NCBI GenBank assembly: GCA_050084515.1
Contig: CM114271.1
Coordinates: 34,596,001-34,660,000 of the forward strand
DNA length: 64,000 bases
Source: Blasia pusilla
Lineage: Eukaryota; Marchantiophyta; Marchantiopsida; Blasiales
Direction: 5' to 3'
The notes under the pieces were generated by a model, which had not been told where the DNA came from, did no database searches, and worked only from the letters and a program-made list of their open reading frames with translations. This document shows, in pieces, positions 23,222 through 35,700 of this stretch; positions within the stretch are counted from its first letter, which is position 1, and each line of letters begins with the position of its first letter. The position numbers were made by a program, and so were the translations under genes.

Positions 23222-24866
23222 CTGATGTCTTTTCATATGGGTAAGCGCTACGCTACAATGATAAGATCCTCCCTCGGACACACCGACGCATGGCCCCCGG
23301 AGAGTTGCGTTCTTATGTCATCGTATCGACGTCCACCACATCCCGGACCTCCGCAAATTGAAGTGCGCATGCGAGAGGCTTGTTCTGACGGATTTCAGGC
23401 AGCGATGGTGAGCTGATTCAACCCCATGGCCACCTCCCATCGGATATTATCCACCAGGCACGATCTCGACGGGGCCTCCAAGTGTTCAACACCTCTGTTT
23501 CTTGAGGCTTCACTCTTTCGATCGTTGAAATCTACCGCACACATAGAGACTTTTTGCTGAGCGAAGCTGTCAGCTCTGTTGGTGTGAACCGTACGTCTGA
23601 AGACATACGAATCGACCGCGATCGTTGTAATTGTAATTGCAATCGAAACCTACCGCAAATATAGAGACATTTTGCTGATCGAAGCCGTGAGCACAGTGTT
23701 GTCATACATCCCTCAGAGTGGGTTTCGAGATACACTACAAACCATCACTGGATCTCAAAACTGAATCATACTCTCCCACCTTACCTCGATCCGGACGATT
23801 TTTGGGTCATTCTCGATGTTCGTCTTGAAGCCATTCGAGTTTGATGATCGGGGAAGGGGTCGCTCACTACTAGCGCACGCTACGATCGTTGTCTAGCTAC
23901 TCCTAAAGATTGAGTCATCAACAACACATCCACTCGATCCAAGCAAATCTTGGTTATTCTCTATGTTCGTATGGTACTAGTAAGGTGCCCAAGGATGCAT
24001 AGGAAACGACAAAAGTGTGCTACACAAAAATTTAAGATTTTTTTTTCTGTCAATAATACATGAAACATTTTCTTGGCATGCACAAATGGGCACCACAAAA
24101 TTAGTTGTAGTGATGTAGTGCTATGGGATGATTTGGTTTTTAAAAATAAAGTGGATATTTATCTAGTGCACTAGATTTGCACGAGCATGAAGGAAAAGGA
24201 ATATAGATTTCACTATAGTTGAAAATACATACTAGTGTGAAACCTAGTGCCATTTTAAATTAGTTTTGAACGACCCTATTGGTTCAAAAAGTGAGCGTTC
24301 GTAGTAGTTGAAAGTGCCAAAATGTTTGCAAAATGAAAATACTCTCTCCAATAAAAATATAGATTAAAATTATATGTTTTTGTAATGTTTTTTGGTAGTG
24401 TGTTTGTATGGCTCTTTGGGGAAAAAGTGAGGCCAAGTCTAGTAGGTCGGGGATAATATGTTGGGTATCACGGTTTTGGGCTATTTAGAGACTATTGGAG
24501 AAACTATTATTTCCAATAATTTTAATTCATACTTGCCAGAATTGACTTTCTATTTTAGAAATTAGTTCACAATTGCAAGTTTAAGGTCAAGAAGGTAACT
24601 TGTGTGAAAGTGTCAGTAGGGGAGGGCTTGGGAGCTCATTCTCGTTAGGGTTTCAACAAGAATAAGTTCCCATACTATTTTTTTGGGAATTTCGGCTCGA
24701 GAGCTCATTGTTATTTTTTGAACCTCCTTTGCACGAGACAACACAATTATGGTGCTCCTTGTCTCATGAATAACCCCATTTTCTCACCTTCATAGTGGGT
24801 TTGATTTGAGAAAGAAAGAGATTGAGAGGGGAAAAAAAGATGGCATGGAGATCTATGTTTGTGAGA
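23222..24866. other. Intergenic region, no gene seen
   Basis: Contains two diverged copies of a block with CTACCGCA.A.ATAGAGAC.TTTTGCTGA at about 23,530 and 23,650, and two of a CTCGATCC...TTCTC.ATGTTCGT block near 23,788 and 23,934. From 24.0 kb it becomes AT-rich. A reversed, weak copy of repeat A lies at 24,600-24,830. No coding evidence. Confidence 0.6.
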
Positions 24867-25488
24867 CACTAGAAGAAAGCATCACTTTTATGACTAGAAA
24901 GAATGACTCGCTAGAGTCATACTGTACAAAGTATGACTGAAAATGACTAGTGACTATAACGATATTAAAAGACAAGTCATATATTATAATGACTAAGTTG
25001 ACTTGAGTCATTTATTCTTTCTCAATCATGCATGAATGACTGATGTTTGGTTTGGACCGTACATGTGACGTGGAGAAAATATGAAAAGTCATCGATGACG
25101 TGGAATGCCATGTTACTTTTTTGTTGAGTCACTAGATGACTCAAAGTATATAAAGTATATGACTTCTTAAGTAATTTTCTGACTCAAATTTTGTAAGTGT
25201 CAATCGAGGTTGAGTCACCTTATGACTCATATTTTCCAAATATATGACTTGATAAGTCATGAATGCGTACAAATTGTTTAATGCTTTGATTCATCGGGTC
25301 ATCCGAAAGTTTAAAAAAATCAACTTATATGACTTATGTGGTTTATAGAGTCATTGAGACTTTAAATTTTGATGACTCGTTGAGTCAAGTTATGACTACA
25401 ATTTTAGTGTAGTGACTTAGTAAGCCAATAGTAACACATTTGACTCATAACCTAGACATGTCATGACCCTTTTTCACTTCAATGGTAT

Positions 25489-25801
25489 TATTGAAGATTA
25501 AGTTACAGTCAAGCTCATTAGACACTTGAACTGCTACATTTGGTACTCACACGAAGTAGGGAAGCTTAATTTTGGTTAGTCAGTTAAACGCGATTATCTT
25601 AACTAGAGTTAGTTAATCATAATTAGTCTAACTCGAGACTATGGTTAAGATTATGGTTAGGGTTGCTTGTTCATACCCTATATAATTGAGAAGGAGACCA
25701 ACCTCCATTCATTCTCTCATTGCAAAATTTTGTTCTCCATGGTGGTGTGTGAGTGTGAGAGCCGTTTTACACTAATTTTGCTTCTTTAGCAGTTTTCTAC
25801 A
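25489..25801 (+). repeat. copia 5' LTR
   Basis: Begins TATTGAAGATTAAG and ends TTTTCTACA. It contains CCTATATAATTGAGAAGG, a probable TATA-type promoter. The 3' LTR differs by scattered substitutions, so the insertion is not recent. Confidence 0.92.
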
Positions 25802-26339
25802 CGATATCAGAGCGATAGGAGAACATAACTTGACATTCTTGGTGTTTGAGGAGAGAAGAGAGGCAAGAGAAGGCACAATTTCAGTTTGGGAGAATTTTTT
25901 TTCGTTCAGAGCTCAGAGGGTGGAGCTTTAATGGTGATAAAACTTTGGAAGCGTTTTTCAAGGCTTTCCCGATCAATTAAGCTATCTGGGTCCGTATCAG
26001 GTAGAACAACATCAAAGTTTGATCCTAACCATCTTGTAGAGCTCGTCGAGAGCTCTCCAACTTATTCAAAATCGCTCGATTATGACATTCTGAGCTTCTG
26101 CAGTAGCAATTTCAGTGTAGGAAAGTGCAATTAGTGAAGAAAAGTTGTGTAGTTTGCTCTCTACAGGCCAATTTCGACTAGTTCTTTCATACAGTTGATC
26201 AATTTTGGAAAATTTCAGGTCAATTTCTGTGTAGGAGTGGTCTATGCGTCAATTGGAGGAGTGGAGTGCATGAAATTATATTTTTGTGAGTGAAATGGTT
26301 CGTAATGGAATATTCCTTAGTAGTAATCACAGGCGATAA

Positions 26340-27200
26340 ACTAGATAAGTAGAATTACAATGTTTGGAAGTTTCGCATGAAACAATTTCTCATGGATCAA
26401 GAACTATGGGAGATTGCCACAAGTGATTAGGCCGACCCAAAAGGTGACTCAACAGACTTAAATGTTCGCGCTTGGAACAAACGCGCAAGGTAAGTAATAC
26501 ACTACATTTCAATAACTATCAGTTTGCCAATGATAAGTCACTTTCAAGATGTTGATACTCCAAAGGAGACCTGGGATGCATTGGAAAAGCTGTTCCAGAC
26601 ATATACAAAGGCAAGAAAGAGCAATTGAACGAAGTGAGGAAAGGATCGTAGAGCTTCAATGATTATATTTTGAGTACCAAACATATTGTTGATCAGTTGA
26701 ATAGTATTGGAGTGACAGTAGAAGATGATGATATGATTTTGTTCATTCTTCAAGGCCTTCCAAAGGATTACAAGTCCTTTGAGACCTCTATCTCTATGAG
26801 AGAGAAGTATTCAACCTTTCAAGAGTTAGTCCCATTGTTAATTAGTGAAGAGATGCGCATAGTAGGCAGCAATAGCTCGTCTAGTTTGTAAGAGAGTGCG
26901 CTATTTGCAGGTTATGGATCAAACAGAGGCAGGGGTCGTGATAGAAGCTTTCGTGGTCATGGTGGATATCAAGCATATGGAGGAAGAGGCACTCAATATA
27001 ATGCTACTCAATCAGCTACGAATAAGTACCAGACACAAGCAGAAGGTGGTGATGGTGGAAACTGTTGGGATCGAGATTAATAGAAGAGGATCCTTGGATC
27101 TTACAATTATTGTGGGATAAAGGATCACTATGCAAAGTTTTTTTTTAAGAAGAAGGAAGATATGAGAACATGAGCCTTAAAAAAACAAAACTATGTGGAG
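26340..27200 (+). pseudogene. copia gag remnant
   Basis: Capsid-like phrases such as YNVWKFRMKQFLMDQELW and the block ILQGLPKDYKSFETSI are typical copia gag (nucleocapsid/capsid precursor). A zinc knuckle is expected after the Arg/Gly-rich stretch at about 26,920-26,960 and is degraded (YNCGIKDHYAKF). Several in-frame stops and shifts make it non-functional. Confidence 0.8.
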
Positions 27201-27309
27201 CAACAACACCAAGGGTAGTACCAAAAACAACAACATTAACAAATTGAGCATCTCTTGGTTATGACTCATCATATGGGAGCAATGGTCAAGAAAGACTCGA
27301 CAACAGATT

Positions 27310-27560
27310 GATACATTGATTCTAGTGCATCAAATCAGATGACCTCACAAGGTAAATGGTTTAGTAGTTTGGAGCCGATGAAAGATCCTGCAATTGTGCT
27401 CATAAGAAATGACACTCAGCATCATATCACGCATAACAATAAAGTTCCAATAGCATCAAATGGTCTTCCTGCTCTTGGAAATATTCTCTATGTTCCTACC
27501 ATTGCAAGAAACTTGAGCTTTGTAGGACAGATAATAGAACAGGATATCAAGTGAAGTTTG
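27310..27560 (+). pseudogene. copia protease remnant
   Basis: The block YIDSSASNQMTSQ carries the aspartic protease active-site region; the usual DSGAS is DSSAS here, a change at the glycine that would probably disable it. The block continues with LGNILYVPTIARNLSFVGQ, typical of copia protease. Confidence 0.75.
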
Positions 27561-27671
27561 ACAGAGATGGATGTTTCATTGAAACAATGGATGACCAGAC
27601 TATGATAGCCTAAGGAACTAAATCTGGCAGAATGTTCAAAGTAGATGTTTCTATGCCAGAGATTCAAACAA

Positions 27672-27914
27672 CATCACAAAACTTGGAGTTATGTCATTTT
27701 GATATAAATTAGAATATGATATATTTTTGATGTATTTATGATGTCATTTCTGTATTGAAATTTTTTTTGCATATAGTTGGCAAGGTAAGTTTCTTAATAT
27801 AAAAAATCAATATCAAAAAAATATTTGATAGATATCAAATCAATATGAAAGTTAGTGCTATCGGATTTCATGTTCAAATTATGTCAAAGTTAGCACCCTC
27901 TAACTTTCGTGATG
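27672..27914. mobile_element. Probable MITE inserted in the copia element
   Basis: About 243 bp of AT-rich sequence interrupts the text between GAGATTCAAACA and GGTCAAACTGGCCAAC. The related copia fragments near 35.34 and 35.52 kb have these two parts almost joined. The ends are CATCACAAAACTT and AACTTTCGTGATG, an imperfect inverted pair (12 of the outer 15 bases). The duplication is unclear. Confidence 0.5.
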
Positions 27915-28821
27915 AATATATGGTCAAACTGGCCAACAAGTCACAAATCTAAATGTGTGGCATAAGATAATTAGACATGTATCTTCAAAGATTACAGAGT
28001 CTTTCATCATTAATATAGTAATAGGACTTCCTAAATTAGCGAATCCTGCTACGTTAGAAGTATGTTTTGCTTGCCAATTTGGAAAACAAACTAGATTTCC
28101 TTTTCCAAAGCAAGATAGAAGAACATTCAAGATATTGGAGTTGATTCACAATGATGTGTGGACAACATCACAACATAGCCTTAGTGATTTCCAGTACTTT
28201 GTTTCATTTATTGATGATTTCTCTAGATATATATGGGTATACTTTTTGAAAGCCAAGTCAGAGGTATTCACAATATTCCAAACATTCAGAGTTCTAGTAG
28301 AGAAGTAGACTGGAGAACACATTCTGAAATTACGTTGTGATGGAGGAGGAGAGTATCTTTCAACAGAGGTTGATGACTACTTACGTCAGAATGACATCCA
28401 ACATCAAGTGACTTGCCGTCACACTCCATAACAAAATGGACTGGATGAGAGGAAGAATCGACATATTTGTAAGGCGACACGAGCTATGCTAAATGAGAAG
28501 AATATGCCTAAGGTGTATTGGGCAAAGGTTGTAGCGTGTGCAGTCTTCTTAATTAATCAAACTCCAATAGCAGAAGTTCATGATAAGATTCCATTCAAAG
28601 TCTTGACAAGAAGTAAATCTGATTTTTCCTTCCTCAAAGTATTTGGTTATATTTGTTATGCTCATGTTCCTTCTGAAAGACGTCAGAAATTAGACTCCGA
28701 ATCTGAAAGATGTATATTCATTGGCTACGCTGATGGAACTAAGGATTATAAGTGCTACATTCCATCCTCTAGGCAACTTATTATTAGTCACGATGTTGTC
28801 TTTGATGAGCTAAAGTCATGA
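27915..28821 (+). pseudogene. copia integrase remnant
   Basis: Covers the pre-integrase zinc-binding part (CFACQFGKQTRFPF) and the catalytic core: ELIHNDVWTT, FVSFIDDFSRYIWVYFL, and a broken D-D-E region at GEYLSTEVDDYL. It ends with FGYICYAHVPSERRQKLD and the GYADGTKDYKCY C-terminal block. Stops after RVLVEK and in HTP*QNGLDE break it. Confidence 0.85.
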
Positions 28822-29129
28822 TATGCTCCATCTAAGCCTATTCCACCTCTAAACTCGTCTGTTGAAGGGGAGAATATGATTGTAAACCAACCGACATTAC
28901 CTTCAAATTCCCCAAGTACTAGTGCAGGATTAGGAGGGGTCCTAGATTCATCAGTTAAATCTATGAGTCCATGGACGGGAAGAGTGCGTATTTAGTCTAT
29001 TGATACTAGTCAGAGCTTGAGTCAGGTGTTAGAGGCATCTACCTCTGAACAACAATTTTGTAGATCAAGTAGAGTCATACATCATGTTCATAGATTCATA
29101 AATGAAGGTTTCTTGCGACACATCATGCA

Positions 29130-31640
29130 TATATGATGACTATCCTTCAAGAACAAGAGCCAAGTTGTTTTGAAGAAGATGCAAATAGTGTCGATTGGAT
29201 TGAAGCTATGGAGGAAGAGCTTGCTGCATTAAGACATCAACAAACTTGGGAGCTGGTTGATATACCTTCCAATAAGGAAACTATTGGTTGCAAATGGGTT
29301 TACAAAATCAAGCGCAATCAAGATGATATAATTAATAGATACAAAGCAAGATTGGTGGCTAAGTGTCGCGACCCTCATGACCAAACAAGTGCCAAGCGGA
29401 ACATCAGAATATTAGCGGGCTCACGCTAAGATGGTTTGCGCGTTGGAGTTGTCTCAAAGAGGAGACAAGAGACGAGACGCGAGCGAGAAGTCGCGTTTCA
29501 GATGTGATGGTCGCGACTCAGAAACCTGGACCAAACGCAGAATGAGACTTGAAAGAAGTCGAGTCTAGGAAGTGGGTTGCCAAAGGGAAGATCCGGATTT
29601 GGAACGCCACTAGCGTTTGAGAGTTTCCGACTGTATTTATGGCCATAACTTTTAGCGTCAAGATGCGTTTGGAGCAAATAAGGGTGCGTTGGAAAGCTTA
29701 TGGAGAGCCGGTCCAAATGCACCAAAGATCGCCGCAAACGCATAAGCAGCGGCCGAGATACAACCCAAAAACGACTGTAAGTGGAGTCTGGTTGAGGGCC
29801 ACAATGAAGGGCCCGACCCTCTTTTCCCAAAGGGAAGGGGTTATTGGAGAACCCCAAAAGTACTAGTAAGGGGGAAGGTCTCCGAGAGTGCTTGGAACCC
29901 AAACCCCACTTTGGGCGCCGCGGGGCGGCTCAAGGGCATGGAACGGAACGCGAGTTTGGGCGTTGGGTTGGAAAACCTGCCCCAAGTCCAGTGAGGCGAA
30001 TTTAGACATCCCTCTTGGATTCCACCCCGCGACTTAATTACTTGGGTCTCGGTTCAGAACTCACCCGAGGACCGTTGAACAGTTGGGATCGCTAGGCGCG
30101 CAAGTGCCGTTTCAAATCCTTGGACTAACCAGAAAGTCTGTTCCAAGTCTTGAAGGACTTGCCATGTGTTGGGAGCTAGGAACTAAGGAAGGTTGAACTT
30201 GATGAGACGCCGAGTTGAGGACTCGGTGGGTTGGAACGCCGGTTGGCCAAAACCGACTAACGAGAGTGCGTGTTTGGGTGCAGATCGGCGATGAGTTCGT
30301 GACCTACTGAACGCACGCTTCCGCAACACTAAAGATTGACGTTCAAGGAGAGTAGGGGCGCGACACTAAGGGCTATGCACAACAATATGGCATCGATTAT
30401 GAGGAAACATTTAGCCTTGTTGCAAAGATGGCGACTACAAGAACAGTGGTTGCAGTTGCAGTAAGTAAGAAGTGGAGATTACATCACGTGGATGTTAAGA
30501 ATGCTTTCTTAAATGGAGATCTATAAGAGGAAGTATATATGACTCAACCACATGGATACGAGCATCCTGAGTTTCGCGCATGCAGGTTGAAGAAAGCTCT
30601 ATACGGGCTCAAACAAGCTCCAAGAGCCTGGTATGGCAAAATTACATACGTCCTACAAGAGTTGGGTTTTAGGATATGTGATTACTCCTCATTATATGTC
30701 TTGAGAGGACAAGATCACACGGTTATTATTATGTTGTATGTCGACGACCTCCTGATTAGTGGGAGTATTGAGGATATGATACAACAAGTCAAGCTAAAAT
30801 TACACGCAAAATTTGATATGAAGGACTTGGGAGAACTCAAGTACTTCCTTGGTGTTGAATTCATCAAGCTTGGAGAGAGTATGTGGTTACTACAACGACA
30901 ATATGCTCTTCACATACATTCAAAATTTAGTATGACGGCTTGTAAGCCAATCTCTACACCATTGGACGAGAGTGTGAAGCTAAGAGTGGATGAAAGAGAG
31001 TTGCTTACAGATTCTAATATGTACACGCGCATGGTTGGAAATTTGATCAATTTGACTATGACCAGGCCAAATTTGAGCTATGCAGTTGCCCTAGTGAGCC
31101 AATTTATGCAAGCACCTTGAAAACCTCACCTTCATGTTATGAAGAGGATTATCCGGTATGTGAAATTCTTTGTTCAGTTTGGGCTTCAATTTGAATCTTC
31201 TCCGAGTTTACAGTTACAGAAATTCAAAGATGCTGATTGAGCAGGAAGTGTGTTTGATCGAGACTCCACATTCGGTTATTCATTTACTTTGGGAAGCGCA
31301 ACTATAAGTTGGGCTTCAAAGAAGCAACCTACAGTTGCTTCATCTTCAACAGAGGTTGAGTACAGAGGAGCAAGCAATGCAGCATGTGAGGCGGTGTGGC
31401 TTCATCGATTACTTGTTGAAATTAGTTTTAATAACTTAGGACCTAGTATAATATATGCAGAGAATATTAGTAGCATCAAGCTTGCTAATAACCATGTGTT
31501 TCATGCTCATACAAAGCATGTTGAGATGCACTATCACTTTATCAGAGAGAAAGTGTTTGCAGAAGAAATTGATCTTGTGTATATAGGTACAGATCAGCAA
31601 ATTGCCTACGTCTTCACAAAGGTATTGTCTAGAAGATAAG
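29130..31640 (+). pseudogene. copia reverse transcriptase and RNase H remnant, split by solo LTR
   Basis: The N-terminal block WIEAMEEELAALRHQQTWEL to YKARLVAK is cut at 29363. Across the 1,002-bp insertion it resumes as [20 protein letters not shown], showing the insertion is in coding sequence. The catalytic motif MLYVDDLLISG is at about 30,730-30,762. The RNase H block has [18 protein letters not shown] and [11 protein letters not shown], ending at about 31,639. Stops occur after NGDL, after QAP and after DAD. Confidence 0.9.
29364..30365 (+). mobile_element. Solo LTR (1,002 bp) inside the copia reverse transcriptase
   Basis: Starts TGTCGCGACC and ends GGCGCGACA, a TG...CA element with a 7-bp terminal inverted pair (TGTCGCG/CGCGACA). 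The flanks are an exact 5-bp duplication CTAAG at 29359-29363 and 30366-30370, and removing the insert plus one duplication restores the copia frame. It is more GC-rich than the host. It has no internal domains, so I read it as a solo LTR left by LTR-LTR recombination; a small non-autonomous LTR element is the alternative. Confidence 0.88.
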
Positions 31641-31702
31641 TTTGAGATTTTTAGAAGTGATTTAGGCGTTAGAAGAGATATCGATATGAGCTTGAGATGG
31701 GA

Positions 31703-32016
31703 TATTGAAGATTGAGTTACAGTCAAGCTCATTAGACACCTAAACTGCTATATTTGGTATTCATACGGAGTAGGGAAGCTTAATCTTGGCTAGTCAGTTA
31801 AGGGCGATTATCTCAACTAGGATTAGTTAATCACAGATAGTCTAACTCGAGACTATGGTTAAGATTAGGGTTAGGGTTGCTTGTACATACCCTATATAAT
31901 TGAGAAGAGGACCAACCTCCACTCATTCTCTCATTGCAAAATTTCGTTCTCCATGGTGGTGGTGTGAGTGTGAGAGCCGTTTCCCACCAATTATGCTTTT
32001 GTAGCAGTTTTCTACA
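31703..32016 (+). repeat. copia 3' LTR
   Basis: Matches the 5' LTR end to end, from TATTGAAGATTGAG to TTTTCTACA, and is followed by the duplication GGTAT. Confidence 0.92.
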
Positions 32017-32763
32017 GGTATAACTTATGGTCTAGTCATATGACTCCTTGACCTTATAATAATTTTTTAATTATGATTTATTGAGTCACTAATTAGTGAC
32101 TTAGTGAGTCATTATCGACACTTTAATCTAGACAGATCATGACTCTTTTTACTTTAATGTTGTGACTTGCTGACTTAAGTTGTGTGACTGGTACAATCAT
32201 GAATTCATTCACAGAACGACTTAGGCTTTTTTCATTTGTGACTCAAAATCAATAATATGGAATATTTCTGATTTTATTGAGATTGGAGTGATAATTTGAT
32301 GACATTGGAGATCCTCGTTGACTGCCATACAAATTCTACTCATACATTATCAATGAATGAAACAAAGAAAGAAAAGTTAAAAGAACCCAAGTATGTTCAA
32401 TGTTTCAATATTTTCTTACAAGGGACGTGCGAGCTATACCATCTAGGTAATAATTGTAGATTGCAATACAATAGAACTTCCAAAAGTACATACCTATTTC
32501 TAAACAAAGGAATAGATTTAAAGCCACATGGTCCATGCATTTATAATGAAACCAAACCAAAAGATATATGGAAACCACTATCCAAGACTTATTTAAAAAA
32601 AAACATATTTAGAAGGTAATCACTTCTTTTGAAGTTATAAACTTGGTAGTATATAATCCAATAGGAAATATTGATAGAGCAGAGACTTTTATCAATCTAC
32701 CCATTTCTTAAGGTTGATTTCATACCAAAGTACCAAGGACTGGCAAGGAGCTAACTATGTCAT

Positions 32764-32970
32764 CTAAAACATATTGGCATGGCTCATCGTGTTCATTAGC
32801 TTCTTGAACTCTGACTCCAAAAGTGTTCTCAAGTGAACACGAACTACACCACATGGGATCTCCTTCCCATGGAATAGATCCTTACTTGCCAAGCCTCTAA
32901 CTACTCCATAGATGATCATATGGCGAGTATTTCGTGGCTCGCTAAAGGAGATGTGATCACCAATTTGCAA
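32764..32970 (-). pseudogene. En/Spm-type plant transposase C-terminal fragment
   Basis: The minus-strand frame reads IGDHISFSEP, then GVVRGL, DLFHGKEIPCGVVRVHL and MSHANMF. This is the layout of the domain at the end of plant Ptta/En/Spm transposases (a conserved VGD...A.V...G...V.V... domain). It is short and isolated, consistent with a CACTA remnant. Confidence 0.5.
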
Positions 32971-34189
32971 TTGAAATCAATGAGAATAAAAACACAAACA
33001 TTAGCTCATCTTGAATAAGACGGAAACATGGTGCATAAAAAATTCCAATAATATACACTCACTAGTAATATCATAGTATCTTTTTGTAAGACCATCCTTT
33101 AATGGAAGCATTCAAGTAAACTTAAAAATCCCCACGTTAGAAAATGGCAACAAAACCTACTATCAATGTCACATATATCATAAGCGACTAAAATTAAAGG
33201 AGTTTTGAAATTAGTCTTTTCTTGTTTCTCATACTAGTAGACTTTGGTTCACTCTCGTTTCTATCACTCGTATCAACCTGCGCATTGCTGATCTTCAATA
33301 TTTTCTTCTTTTGAGAAGACACTTGCGCCAATGCTTCATCTTAATGAGAAGGTTGGCCATGTTTTTTTATCTTCATCTTACTTGAGTCCTTTCCCTATCA
33401 CAAGTTTCAATTCAAGGGTTAAGATATTTGTTATGACATTCAAGTTCTACATGGTTATTCAAAATTATCCCATTCCATCAAAAGAAATGGGTCTAAGCTT
33501 AACTTGGCCTACCCTTCAATGGTAAATCACTAGACCCAACTTTCTATTTTATTGGAGATATTTTTTCGTAGTCATTATTTTATGAAGCTACTCATTGCAA
33601 TTGCAACCACTGTTCTTGCACGCCATCTTTTCAATATGGCTAAATATCTCCTTGTAGTTGAATCCATATTATTTTGCATAGCCCTTGGCTACCCACCTAG
33701 CTTTGTATTTGTTCACTATACCATCTTGATTGCGCTTGATCTTGTAAATGTATATGCGATTAGTAGCTTCCGTACCAAGAAGTATTTTAACTAGCTCCCA
33801 AGTCTCTTGTTGTCTTATTACAACAAGCTCTTCCTCCATAGCTTCAATCCATTCAACGATACATGCATTTTATTCAAAATAACTTAGTTCCTATTCTTGA
33901 AGGGTAGTTATCATATATACATGTTGTGTTGCAAGAAATAATTTATTTATGAATCTCTGAAAATTTTGTGTGACTCTACTTGATTTATAAAGTTTTTGTT
34001 CAAAGGTGGATGCCTTTAACATTTGACTTGAGCTCTCACTAGTGTTAGCAGACTCAATTTGTACTCTCTATGACCATGGATTGATAGATTTATTTGAAGA
34101 TTTTAGCTAGGATGTATTCTAATTTTGCACAAGTACTTGGAGAATTTGTAGGCAGTGTACATTGATTAATAGTTAGAACATAGGTTATT

Positions 34190-34370
34190 GTGGAGAGAGC
34201 GTGGGAGAGGGAAGGGGATATACCCAAGGAGAGAGAGCTTTGGAGCTCATGATCATTCTCTCTTTGTAGAACCTCTTGGTATGAGACAGAGGAGCTATGG
34301 TCCTCCTTGCCTTGTGAGTAACCCAAACTTCTCATAAGGAGAGTGGGTTTATTCTCCCCCTCAATAGACA
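34190..34370 (-). repeat. Dispersed repeat A, reversed copy
   Basis: The minus strand reads AAACCCACTCTCCTTATGAG, then a frame with RSLGYSQGKEDHSSSVS and QEVLQREN, matching the copies at 4.08 and 53.68 kb. Confidence 0.75.
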
Positions 34371-35139
34371 CATTTAGAGACGAAACAAGTTCGGATAGAA
34401 AATATTATGGCTTCAACTCATAAAAAATAACATCGCGACTAATAATAAGCTACCTAGATAATGGAGTGTCACACTTATATTCATATCCCTTAGTTTCATC
34501 AATATAGTGAATGAATATACATTCCCTCAGATTTGGGATCTAATTTCTACCATCTTCAAGAAGGAACACGAGCATGAAAAATACAACCAAAGACTTTCAA
34601 GAATGAAAAATCATGTTTACTGCCTATGAAGACTTCAATGGAGACTTATCATGAACTCATACTATTCATTAAGAAGACGACGCACACTACAACCTCTGTC
34701 CAATACATCTTAGGCATGTATATAACATGTCATCCAACATAACATACATAGCCTCAGAAATATGACGATTCTTCCGCTCCATTTTGTTGTGGAGTGTAAC
34801 TGAAATTGATTTATCGTTGGATATGGTTATGACGTAAGTACATCGTTATTAAAATCTGTTGAGAGATATTCTCTTTCTACGTCACAACAATATTTAAGAA
34901 TGTGTTGCCTAATCTCATTGTCTATTAGAATTTTGAATGTTTAAAACACTAAAAATACTTTTGATTTGACTTAAAGAAAATATACCCATATATATCTAAA
35001 GAAGTCATAAAAAATGAAACAAAGTACTAGCAACTACTAAGACTATGTCAAGATACTTTAAACATGTCTCTATGAATCAACTTCAATATCTTGGATGCTC
35101 TTTTGCAATGCTTTGCAGAAGACTTTGTACTCTTGGAGA

Positions 35140-35700
35140 TGTTCTCAGACTATGTTCCTACCATTTCAAGAAATTTGATCTTTGTAAGATAAACGATCAA
35201 ACATAGTTATCATATAAAAATTAATATAGATAATTGCTTCATTGAAATAAAAGATGACCAAACTATGATAGTCAAAGTTACAAGATTTGGTAGGATATTA
35301 AATGAAATGTTTTTATGCTAGAGATTCAAACATTCACATTTGGTCAAACTAGCCAACAAATCACAGATCTGAATGTGTGGCATAAGAGAATCGAGCATGT
35401 GAACATGAGATGGTTGCATCATTGAAACAATGGATGACCAGTCTATGGTAGCCAAAGGAATAAGATTTGGTAAAATGTTCAAATTAGATGTTTCTAAGTG
35501 AGAGATTCAAACAACAATATTTGGTCAAACTAGCCCACAAGTCACACATCTCACTACGTTGCATAAGAGAATTGGGCATATGAACCTTCAAAGATTACAG
35601 AGTTTTTCATCATCTAATCTAGTAATAGGACTTCTTAAATTATCAAATCCTACTATATAAGAGGTATCATGCTTGCCAATTTGGAAAATTAAATAGATTT
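35140..35700 (+). pseudogene. Two tandem copia protease/integrase fragments
   Basis: Two successive blocks of about 200 bp each run from ATTGAAA.A..GATGACCA through GAGATTCAAACA to GGTCAAACTAGCC and a GCATAAGAGAAT text. Both match the intact-order element at 27.57-28.0 kb but lack its 243-bp insert. The orientation is opposite to the neighbouring fragments. Confidence 0.75.

Larger units (their letters stand above)
25489..32016 (+). mobile_element. Ty1/copia LTR retrotransposon, full length but mutated
   Basis: Two LTRs of 313 and 314 bp bound a 6.5-kb element, with a 5-bp target duplication GGTAT at 25484-25488 and 32017-32021. A primer binding site with TATCAGAGC, as for initiator methionine tRNA, follows the 5' LTR; a purine-rich tract (GAGCTTGAGATGGGA) precedes the 3' LTR. 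The internal order is gag, protease, integrase, reverse transcriptase and RNase H, which defines copia. Stops and frameshifts occur throughout, so it is non-autonomous now. A 1,002-bp solo LTR and probably a 243-bp MITE have inserted into it. Confidence 0.93.
24867..33000. mobile_element. CACTA (En/Spm)-like remnant, host of the copia insertion
   Basis: CACTAGAAGAAA at 24867-24878 resembles a CACTA terminus. It is followed by some 600 bp packed with TGACT/AGTCA motifs, like the subterminal transposase-binding repeats of this superfamily. The motif cluster stops at the copia 5' LTR and resumes right after the 3' LTR (32,022-32,250), so it was one block before insertion. A minus-strand frame at 32,764-32,970 resembles the C-terminal domain of plant En/Spm transposases. 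I could not find the other terminus, so the right limit is approximate. Confidence 0.5.
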
